NCBI GenBank assembly: GCA_028565635.1 | Contig: JAOXYB010021258.1 | Coordinates: 1 to 17,290 of the forward strand | Reading direction: 5' to 3' | Length of the DNA stretch: 17,290 nt | DNA from: Phoronis ovalis | Taxonomy: Eukaryota > Phoronida > Phoronidae | Part shown: piece after piece, positions 13,601 to 17,290 of the stretch | Layout of the letters: each line of letters starts with the position of its first letter | Position numbering within the stretch: the stretch's first letter is position 1 | Made by a program: the position numbers and the translations under genes | The notes under the pieces: model-generated | Databases searched by the model: none | Seen by the model: the letters and a program-made list of their open reading frames with translations, nothing else | What the model was told of the DNA's origin: nothing

Positions 13601-15213
13601 AAGACGAGGGACCTGATGGACGTGTTGTGTATTCTATAACAACATCTCAAGAGGTGAAATATTTCAAAATTTCTGAATCTGGTGTAATACAAGTTGCAAG
13701 AAGTTTCCAGGATGAAGTGTTAAGAAGACGGAGATCTACTGACAGGAATCGTAGAGCATTGGGAGAAACAAACATTTTGACTATTAGGGCTAGTAGCGGC
13801 AAGGAACAGTCGAAAGAAGATTTGGCTATTGTAAAAGTTGTTATAGATTTTACCTGTCCGGGGTGCCCTCCACCTGGCGGAGGTACAACTGAGTCTACAA
13901 CTCAGGCTGGACCATTGTTAAGTGGAACACCATTAATTCTTGTTATTGTGTTTGGATGCATTGCTTTTATTTTAATCATTGTTATACTAGTCATGTTCTT
14001 GCGCAATAGAAGAAACAAAAGGAAGCAGCACCAAGATCCACCTCAAGCTCATTTCGATGAGGCATTTGACACCATTGATATGCCGCCTAATGGCATCACA
14101 CCACGTGGTGAAGGGCCTCCAATGTATAATGATATCAATGGCTATAGCCCTCGTCATAACGACCGGTCAGAGATCTCCGACCAGTCACATTCTGCTTCAA
14201 GTGGACGTGGATCAGCTGAATTTAATCCTGAAGATGATGATGAGGAACTTAGGATTATCAATTCTGTCCCGTTAATGCAATCTCAAACGATGAGGCGGAA
14301 AGCAATGCCAGACTCGGGAATACAACAAGATCATGACAATTTATCTGATAGCGGTAGTGTACAGAATCATCAGGAATATTTAGCCCGTTTAGGTATTGAC
14401 GCTTCCAAAATTAAAACAGACAGTAAACCTAAAAATTTGACCCGCTCTGTTGAAAGCATGCATCAGTTTTCTGATGAGGGAGGTGGTGAAGGTGATGGGT
14501 TGGATATTGGTGTGTTGGTGGAACAAAAACTTGGTGAAGTTGAAGCCGATGAGGACTTAGCCATTATGGATGGTACCAGACAATTCGGTTTTGGTGAAAC
14601 TGAACCATCTCACGCTGGATCCTTGTCTAGTGTAATAAACAGTGAAGAGGAATTTAGTGGCTCATATAATTGGGACTATCTGTTAGATTGGGGACCACAG
14701 TATCAACCATTAGCTCATGTGTTTTCAGAAATTGCACGGTTAAAGGATGAAACAATACAACCGAAAAAACAACCAATTAGGACTGTGCCTCAAGTTCACC
14801 GTCCTGTTAGCTTAAAACCTCAGGTTAAAATGATTCCTCCGCCTATTATCACTAATGTTCCGCCCAAAGCTAATCCAGTTTTGATGGCAATGGGGAGTAA
14901 CTCCAATTTATCTGGAAGCATCAATACAGGAATGAACTCAACCAGGACTAGTCAATTAATATCCTTACCTAGCTTACCAAAATCGCCTATAAGTTATGAA
15001 TCTAGTTTTACATCTCCTGCGTTCTCACCATCATTCACACCAACACTGTCTCCATTAGCCACAAGAAGTCCATCTATTTCTCCTTTACAAACCCCTGGTG
15101 CTCATTCGGGAAGAAATTCCGGCCATTCCACACCAAGATCGAAAAAATCGCGCTCTCAACGTAGTCTCGTTATAGCTGCATCGTCAGAATCTGAGCAAGA
15201 ATTAAGGATATAA
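1482..15213 (+). CDS. dachsous (DCHS/ds-like): Dachsous-type giant cadherin (5'-partial, 18 exons, overall gene model)
   Basis: Type I membrane adhesion protein expected to bind Fat on the neighbouring cell and signal through planar polarity and Hippo. Splicing 1482-1668, 2034-2264, 2380-2616, 2967-3142, 3599-4709, 4976-5700, 5958-6471, 6709-6843, 7196-7408, 7848-8220, 8487-8685, 9119-9332, 9748-9960, 10293-10790, 11120-11310, 11629-11872, 12086-12257 and 12588-15213 gives one open frame of 2,752 residues. Twenty-two EC repeats (first one partial) carry DxNDN-P-x-F, LDRE/DYE and DxD motifs; a membrane helix is at 2327-2349. There is no EGF or laminin-G domain between the last EC and the membrane, which argues against Fat, Celsr and type III classical cadherins. 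The tail block YNWDYLLDWGPQYQPLAHVF is the Dachsous hallmark. Orthology rests on recalled family features, not a search. The start codon and signal peptide lie outside the window. Confidence 0.92.
2034..2264 (+). CDS. dachsous coding exon 2 (end of EC1, start of EC2)
   Basis: Residues 63-139 plus a split codon. EC1 is completed by VKINILDVNDNRPIF (residue 85), a canonical calcium linker. EC2 follows with YNVNVGQSTVPG and HANDADEG. The acceptor is CTTTTCACAG and the donor CAG|GTAAGT (phase 1), placed at the glycine of the turn that is TG in other repeats (FGIGQVSG). Confidence 0.9.
2380..2616 (+). CDS. dachsous coding exon 3 (end of EC2, start of EC3)
   Basis: Residues 140-218, following the shortest intron in the gene (115 bp). 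It finishes EC2 with YTLFIRATDAGG. The usual DxNDN linker is replaced by GSNQQ before PPEF (residue 189). EC3 begins DISLYSFAVSEG, and the usual ATDxDxG is degraded to RATNSNP. The acceptor is TTTCTTTTAG and the donor A|GTAAGT (phase 1). Confidence 0.88.
2967..3142 (+). CDS. dachsous coding exon 4 (body of EC3)
   Basis: Residues 219-277. It encodes ITYSI, FEINPSTGELTTRNSLDHE and LLLNVQAASGSP, the core strands of EC3. The acceptor is TTTCTTTCAG and the donor CAG|GTTAGT (phase 0). The exon joins exon 5 in frame to give RAQ-VNVTIGDINDN. Confidence 0.9.
3143..3598. other. Intron 4, carrying a MITE-like element
   Basis: At 456 bp this is the longest complete intron in the window. Almost half of it is the inverted-repeat element annotated at 3296-3494. 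The remainder has no coding signal and ends in a long pyrimidine tract (CTTCTTTTTTTTTCAG). Confidence 0.8.
3296..3494. mobile_element. MITE-like non-autonomous DNA transposon remnant, TAA target duplication
   Basis: The left end reads GGGCGTTTCATATAAAAT. The right end, on the opposite strand, reads GGGCTGTTCCATTAAAAAT. These match at about 15 of 18 positions with one gap. Both ends are flanked by the direct repeat TAA (3293-3295 and 3495-3497), which suits the TWA target duplications of PIF/Harbinger-type elements. The interior is purine-rich, with G and C runs and no open frame. The length of about 199 bp is usual for a MITE. The family assignment is inference; no transposase is present in the window. 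Confidence 0.6.
3599..4709 (+). CDS. dachsous coding exon 5 (end of EC3, EC4-EC6, start of EC7)
   Basis: Residues 278-647. A long exon with three uninterrupted EC repeats: EC4 293-396, EC5 397-501 and EC6 502-605, each ending in DVNDN-x-P-x-F. EC3 is closed by GDINDNEPHF at 292, and EC7 starts VHSGVYTAKVEEN. LDYE, LDRE and FNRE strands are all present. The acceptor is CTTTTTTTTTCAG (phase 0) and the donor CCCG|GTAAGT (phase 1). Confidence 0.95.
4976..5700 (+). CDS. dachsous coding exon 6 (end of EC7, EC8, most of EC9)
   Basis: Residues 648-889. EC7 is completed by VLDRETKDSYSL and the shortened linker DINEPPVF (711). EC8 occupies 712-817 and ends DVNDNAPKF. EC9 runs to NVDYEDIQE. The acceptor is AAATTCCAG; the donor GAG|GTACAC is weaker than most, but phase 0 is required and the next exon continues VLLIVQAEDQ in frame. 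Confidence 0.93.
5958..6471 (+). CDS. dachsous coding exon 7 (end of EC9, EC10, start of EC11)
   Basis: Residues 890-1060. EC9 closes with NIQDLNDNFPVF (927). EC10 is complete at 928-1031 (LEDEPAN, ANDADSREN, ILDRE, DINDNSPHF). EC11 begins NQPVYRARVTENQPPG and runs to SATDIDF. The acceptor is ATTTCACAG (phase 0) and the donor G|GTAAGC (phase 1). Confidence 0.94.
6709..6843 (+). CDS. dachsous coding exon 8 (middle of EC11)
   Basis: Residues 1061-1105, the smallest exon (135 bp). It encodes NNGALFYLIPDG, FTINHTTGVIYTADVLDRE and SYILT, the middle strands of EC11. It is a multiple of three with matching phase-1 introns, so skipping it would keep the frame but remove the core of one repeat. The acceptor is TTCTCACAG and the donor ACAG|GTTAGT. 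Confidence 0.9.
7196..7408 (+). CDS. dachsous coding exon 9 (end of EC11, start of EC12)
   Basis: Residues 1106-1176. It gives YVRDNGYPA, a slightly altered linker DTNDHIPMF (1136), then EC12 with LEIPENSPL and AMDVDTGANG. The acceptor is TCGTGTTGCAG and the donor G|GTAAGT (phase 1). At 213 bp it is symmetric (phase 1/1). Confidence 0.9.
7409..7847. other. Intron 9
   Basis: A 439 bp AT-rich intron with no coding signal, RNA gene or clear repeat visible. It ends TCTCTTATTTCAG. Confidence 0.8.
7848..8220 (+). CDS. dachsous coding exon 10 (end of EC12, most of EC13)
   Basis: Residues 1177-1300. EC12 is completed by GVLDRES, AEDRGSPSSSST and DINDNDPVF (1240). EC13 runs LHEDTPPGTTV, AIDLDEAGNNS and FRIDNETGVLTTV. 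The acceptor is CTTATTTCAG; the donor GG|GTGAGT leaves phase 2, matched by a single base at the next exon. Confidence 0.92.
8487..8685 (+). CDS. dachsous coding exon 11 (end of EC13, start of EC14)
   Basis: Residues 1301-1367. The junction yields TTVGSFDREKVGQYQF, a good LDRE-type strand, then ATDAG and DINDNSPYF (1346). EC14 opens VQIPVSANVTVTTNVNSEVAQ, which lacks the usual x-V-x-E-N calcium glutamate. The acceptor is TGTTTGTAG (phase 2) and the donor CAG|GTATGT (phase 0). Confidence 0.9.
8686..9118. other. Intron 11
   Basis: A 433 bp AT-rich intron with no additional exon or structured repeat recognised. It ends TTGTTTTTACAG. Confidence 0.8.
9119..9332 (+). CDS. dachsous coding exon 12 (body of EC14)
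   Basis: Residues 1368-1438. It begins LIAEDKDQGTNAQITYSF, then FSIENNQNIGYVKLAQRL, and ends LATDRGNQAMSSE. The LDRE motif is absent (QRLAPSAGP instead), so EC14 is divergent. The acceptor is GTTTTTACAG (phase 0) and the donor G|GTAATT (phase 1, somewhat weak). Confidence 0.87.
9333..9747. other. Intron 12
   Basis: A 415 bp very AT-rich intron with many TTAATTA-type runs and no coding signal. It ends TTTTCCTGGTAG, an acceptor with a somewhat interrupted pyrimidine tract. Confidence 0.78.
9748..9960 (+). CDS. dachsous coding exon 13 (end of EC14, start of EC15)
   Basis: Residues 1439-1509. It reads GWLVVRVGDNPNF, where GDNPN stands in place of DxNDNxP, then EC15 (VYLSELATRDTEV, VRAQYIQSG, ITYNFASGNDDRIFSIDPTTG). 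EC15 lacks the DxD pair. The donor G|GTAGGT (phase 1) falls exactly at the TG turn, and the exon is symmetric (213 bp, phase 1/1). Confidence 0.88.
10293..10790 (+). CDS. dachsous coding exon 14 (end of EC15, EC16, start of EC17)
   Basis: Residues 1510-1675. EC15 ends LDYESTRRLRL and LRDENDNPPYF (1559). EC16 at 1560-1665 has VWEGNSRGTYV, SASDSDSGVNA, TLDRE and DVNDNPPFI. EC17 begins PQMSPVNVPE. The acceptor is ACTTTTCTAG and the donor G|GTAAGA (phase 1); 498 bp is symmetric. Confidence 0.93.
11120..11310 (+). CDS. dachsous coding exon 15 (body of EC17)
   Basis: Residues 1676-1739. It reads TNVGSVITTITATDADLN, then FSIDRFSGQLSLAKPLDHEQ and YLLTIK. The acceptor ATATTTGTAG completes PEG-TNVG. 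The donor AAG|GTACAT (phase 0) is modest, but the frame runs into intron sequence beyond it and exon 16 resumes ASDSAHEA correctly. Confidence 0.9.
11629..11872 (+). CDS. dachsous coding exon 16 (end of EC17, start of EC18)
   Basis: Residues 1740-1820. EC17 closes with LDINDNAPEF (1765). EC18 runs LELAELTPAHYSV, NATDLDFGSNA and FYIDPNTG. The acceptor is TTTGTCATAG (phase 0) and the donor G|GTAAGT (phase 1) at the TG turn. Confidence 0.91.
12086..12257 (+). CDS. dachsous coding exon 17 (end of EC18, start of EC19)
   Basis: Residues 1821-1877 plus two bases. It reads TIYTNSTVVYNSAQP (no LDRE motif), ITARDKGTPSL and the altered linker DINNYTPEF (1872), then TPSTY. The acceptor is TTTGTTTTAG and the donor CAG|GTATTA (phase 2). 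Reading through the intron reaches a stop at about 12313, so the intron must be removed. Confidence 0.88.
12588..15213 (+). CDS. dachsous terminal coding exon 18 (EC19-EC22, membrane helix, cytoplasmic tail)
   Basis: Residues 1878-2752. EC19 ends at 1978, EC20 at 2088 and EC21 at 2189; EC22 covers about 2190-2300 and carries a polybasic insertion. A short stalk with CPGC and a Pro/Gly/Thr-rich stretch precedes the membrane helix (LILVIVFGCIAF onward, 2327-2349), followed by a basic stop-transfer RNRRNKRK. The 403-residue tail has a DEGGGEGD motif, a catenin-binding-like region with the Dachsous YNWDYLLDWGPQYQP block, a Ser-Pro-rich segment and the C-terminus EQELRI. The acceptor at 12587 gives STY-SVHVSEDEQSG. 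The earlier acceptor at 12517 meets a stop after four codons, so I chose 12588. In Drosophila the Ds tail is known to engage Dachs, Lowfat and related Hippo/polarity proteins. Confidence 0.95.
13723..13755 (+). other. Double polybasic insertion in EC22 (candidate proprotein-convertase site)
   Basis: Residues 2257-2267 read RRRRSTDRNRR, inserted after the strand that normally carries LDRE. Both RRRR|S and RNRR|A satisfy the furin minimum R-x-K/R-R. They lie about 60 residues outside the membrane helix. Cleavage is inference. Confidence 0.5.
13933..14001 (+). other. Transmembrane helix of the dachsous product
   Basis: Twenty-three consecutive hydrophobic residues (2327-2349, LILVIVFGCIAFILIIVILV then MFL), followed at once by RNRRNKRK. 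That gives the type I orientation with the EC repeats outside. It is the only strong membrane segment in the spliced product. Confidence 0.95.
14506..14751 (+). other. Catenin-binding-like region of the cytoplasmic tail
   Basis: Residues 2518-2599. In order: IGVLVEQKLGEVEADE, then AGSLSSVINSEEE (2554-2566), then YNWDYLLDWGPQYQPLAHVF and SEIARLKDE. This is colinear with the classical-cadherin region IGNFIDENLK, ASLSSLNSSES and YDYLNEWG. Resemblance of Dachsous tails to the beta-catenin-binding region is established; binding by this protein is not shown. Confidence 0.75.
15001..15099 (+). other. Ser/Thr-Pro-rich segment near the C-terminus
   Basis: Residues 2683-2715 contain about nine SP or TP dipeptides (for example TLSPLATRSPSISPLQTPG). 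They are likely targets of proline-directed kinases. A similar SLSPLAxRSP-type stretch occurs, from memory, in vertebrate DCHS tails. Confidence 0.55.
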
Positions 15214-15540
15214 ATTTTGACAACAGATGTATAGTTACAAGAGTATTTCCACAAGTGTTACTGGTTCTTGGCATTAATATAGCACTGCTGTAGTTTGTTC
15301 ATATACTATTCAAAGCATAAGTTTAAGAATCTTTGTAATATTAACCAGATAACTTAATGACTTTTGATGCATTATTGGGTTATATTGATCCAGTACAAGT
15401 ACCAGTTTACTAGATATACTCATAGCTTAAATTCTGTTTTGTGATAAGTTGCTAGGATTGATTCATGGTTTGCAAGCTATGTGGAATTTGACTGTATAAA
15501 TAATGTATTATAAACGTTATACAAAGTGTAAATTTGTATT

Positions 15541-15548
15541 TGTACATA
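15541..15548 (+). promoter_or_regulatory. Pumilio/PUF-type element TGTACATA in the 3'UTR
   Basis: It matches the UGUANAUA consensus bound by PUF proteins, in the sense strand of the 3'UTR. A single octamer can arise by chance in AT-rich DNA. Confidence 0.35.
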
Positions 15549-15959
15549 CTTTCACAACAGTAGTGAATGCTCATATTTCTATTACAATGTATCATTTTAA
15601 ATTTGTAGAACAAACTGTTTTGATACTTTTAATAACTTAGATTCACCAAATATATGAGTGCCTGACGGATGTATTTTCGTCCATTTTATAAAGTATTTTT
15701 TGTAAGTGGAATGTAACCTCTATGTGGGCCAACTTTCTGTACAAAGAATAATATGTAGTTGCAATTTTAGTTGTTTATGTAAAATGACTCGTAGGCATAA
15801 TTTTATGGGTAACTTTTATAGTTTGAGAGAGCTTGGTGTATTTATGAGGTGTAAATTGTTGGCTGGCTTTTGTGTATTATAGACTATAGTTATAATTATC
15901 TAGATTTTTAGTAGCAGCGATAGTCTGGACAAGTAATGTATGATATTTTGTAAAGAAAT

Positions 15960-15965
15960 AATAAA
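15960..15965 (+). terminator. Polyadenylation signal AATAAA (main candidate)
   Basis: A canonical hexamer about 750 bp after the stop codon, followed within about 20 bases by a T/G-rich stretch (GATTTGTTTTGAT) suitable as a downstream element. Confidence 0.6.
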
Positions 15966-16254
15966 AAATGAAAATTTAAAAAAAGATTTGTTTTGATACC
16001 ACATAATCAAAACATATCCAAGTTGTACTGACAAGCATTTGTACCAGTATTGTATGTCTTGTATTTACAGAAGATGGTCAATCATTCTAAATCTATTGAT
16101 ACCATAAAACTTGAAAATGTGAAAGTCGAGTCTACTCACAACTATTTATTTCCTGTTTTTATCAAGATGTGAATTACCATTCAATTACACAATATGAATG
16201 TTCAATGATGCAATGAATCCATCGTAAATTGAGTATTCCAACAGCTTTATTGCC

Positions 16255-16260
16255 AATAAA
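16255..16260 (+). terminator. Alternative distal polyadenylation signal AATAAA
   Basis: A second sense-strand AATAAA about 1.04 kb after the stop. Its downstream G/T-rich element is less clear than that of the proximal site. Confidence 0.3.
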
Positions 16261-16418
16261 TAACAAACGGTATCATGCATTTTGAAATTACTACTGCGTC
16301 ATCTTGGCAAAGACTATGAGAAGACTAGTATTCTTAACAAAGAAGTGTAGCCTGTGTCAAAAAAAGGATTGATGTGGTATATAGGCAACCTTTGGGGTAC
16401 TTATCATGATGGGGGGGT

Positions 16419-16558
16419 TATGGCCCCAGGGTAAATAGTTACCAAAATATACCCTGTGGTAAATGAAAAAATATGAAAAGTATACCATGTTGTAAATAGT
16501 TTTCCCAAAATATATCCTGTCGTAAATTCACTTGTAAATTACATGCGCTGTGGTAGAT
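16419..16558. repeat. Degenerate tandem repeat, about 31 bp period
   Basis: A core like TATACCCTGTGGTAAAT recurs at 16419 (diverged), 16448, 16481, 16511 and 16542, with spacings of 29-33 bp. A further isolated copy lies at 16662-16678. Alternate units also share flanks (GTAAATAGTT...CCAAAATAT at 16431 and 16492), so a 61 bp dimeric unit is visible. Confidence 0.7.
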
Positions 16559-16987
16559 ATGAGAAAATTTACGGCCCTTAACTTTTCCTAGCTGTCATAA
16601 ATGTGTTTTCCAAGAAAAGCATCTATGGTAATGAAAATATGGTAATGTCCAACAAGAAAAGTACATGCTGTAGTAAATAAAATCGTGAAAAACAAAGATG
16701 ATGCAGGGGCTGAAAAAAGGGAGCCAACTGGGCAGCACATGTTGATAGTGACTGAATCTTTGAATATCCGGCAGTTTCCCCTCAGGATAAGCTGCATCTT
16801 TTTTGAGGGCAAGATAGTTTAGTGGATTTTTCTTACCATAAGAACTAATCTGGGACTAATCAACTGCATCTACCACGACTAGGATATGTAGCAAAACGAA
16901 CAAACGAACTAACCAACGAAATAATGATAAAACGAAAAAATTTCCCTAAATCCGCTTCCTAGATATGTGAAACTCAAGATTTACTGC

Positions 16988-17008
16988 TGACGTCATAATG
17001 TATAAATA
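16988..17008. promoter_or_regulatory. CRE palindrome next to a TATA-like box
   Basis: TGACGTCA at 16988-16995 is a perfect full CREB/ATF site, followed six bases later by TATAAATA (17001-17008). This could be a core promoter facing right into DNA beyond the window. Nothing downstream within the window confirms a transcript. Confidence 0.25.
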
Positions 17009-17290
17009 ATCGAAATTTTGCAATAACTTTGGGAAAAACATAATATCCTTCAAGGCGCCTGAATAAAAGTGAAAACGGCAACACCACCTAATGTAGAATG
17101 TGATATTTTGAATTTTTCAAATGCAGATTTTTTTATGAAAAATGTTTTAAAAACTTGGACGTAAAATCAACATAGAAAACAAATATCTCGCCAGATGTTG
17201 CCGAAAATCATATGGAGGGTAGTTAGAAGAGCTTTATGCACAAGGGACAATGCCAAAACATACGAAATATGCAGAATCACTGTGTGATGA

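Larger units (their letters stand above)
15214..15985 (+). other. 3' untranslated region of dachsous (approximate end)
   Basis: AT-rich sequence after the TAA stop, up to just beyond the AATAAA at 15960-15965. It contains a Pumilio-type octamer at 15541-15548 and scattered ATTTA motifs. No open frame or RNA gene is seen. The real cleavage site is unknown and a longer form ending after 16260 is possible. Confidence 0.6.
15986..17290. other. Intergenic DNA, no gene recognised
   Basis: I see no supported coding exon on either strand. The stretch contains the alternative poly(A) signal, a degenerate tandem repeat (16419-16558), an imperfect ACGAA-rich patch at about 16896-16936 and a CRE plus TATA-like pair at 16988-17008. 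The longest reverse-strand open frame (16588-16812) overlaps repeat-derived sequence and resembles no family I know. Confidence 0.7.

Noticed and set aside
1482-15213. Identification as Fat, Celsr/Flamingo or a type III classical cadherin
   Set aside because: No EGF, laminin-G or seven-helix region occurs between the EC array and the tail, and the tail carries the Dachsous YNWDYLLDWGP block.
16588-16812. Reverse-strand open frame of 74 residues downstream of the gene
   Set aside because: It overlaps the edge of the repeat region, shows no family motif and has no supporting splice or promoter signals.
16896-16936. ACGAA-rich patch as a microsatellite
   Set aside because: The units are too irregular in sequence and spacing to call a repeat array.

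Overview
This window is nuclear DNA from an invertebrate animal and is almost entirely one gene. The DNA is AT-rich. Coding exons are interrupted by 17 GT-AG introns of about 115-456 bp, and the product has no bacterial counterpart. The gene runs left to right and encodes a giant cadherin whose cytoplasmic tail identifies it as a Dachsous (DCHS/ds) orthologue, the heterophilic partner of Fat in planar cell polarity and Hippo signalling. I cannot fix the phylum. The AT-rich compact introns would suit a cnidarian or placozoan, but the very fly-like tail motif would suit a protostome equally well.

Layout. 1-1481: probably the last part of a long upstream intron; no exon seen. 1482-15213: eighteen coding exons (8,259 coding bases, 2,752 residues plus TAA) with no stop or frameshift, every junction phase-compatible. 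They encode one partial and 21 further cadherin (EC) repeats, a 23-residue membrane helix at residues 2327-2349 and a 403-residue cytoplasmic tail. Dachsous proteins usually have 27 EC repeats, so the signal peptide and roughly five repeats should lie to the left of the window. 15214 to about 15985: 3'UTR with an AATAAA signal. About 15986-17290: intergenic DNA with a degenerate tandem repeat of about 31 bp and a CRE+TATA-like pair near the right edge; no gene recognised.

Points of interest: a tail region resembling the p120-catenin core and beta-catenin-binding region of classical cadherins; a double polybasic (furin-like) insertion in the membrane-proximal EC repeat; several EC junctions lacking the calcium-binding linker; intron positions that recur at equivalent places in different EC repeats; and an undescribed ~200 bp MITE-like inverted-repeat element in intron 4, part of which recurs in the intergenic DNA. 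Residue numbers below count from the first codon in this window, not from the true N-terminus. No wholly new biological system is evident.
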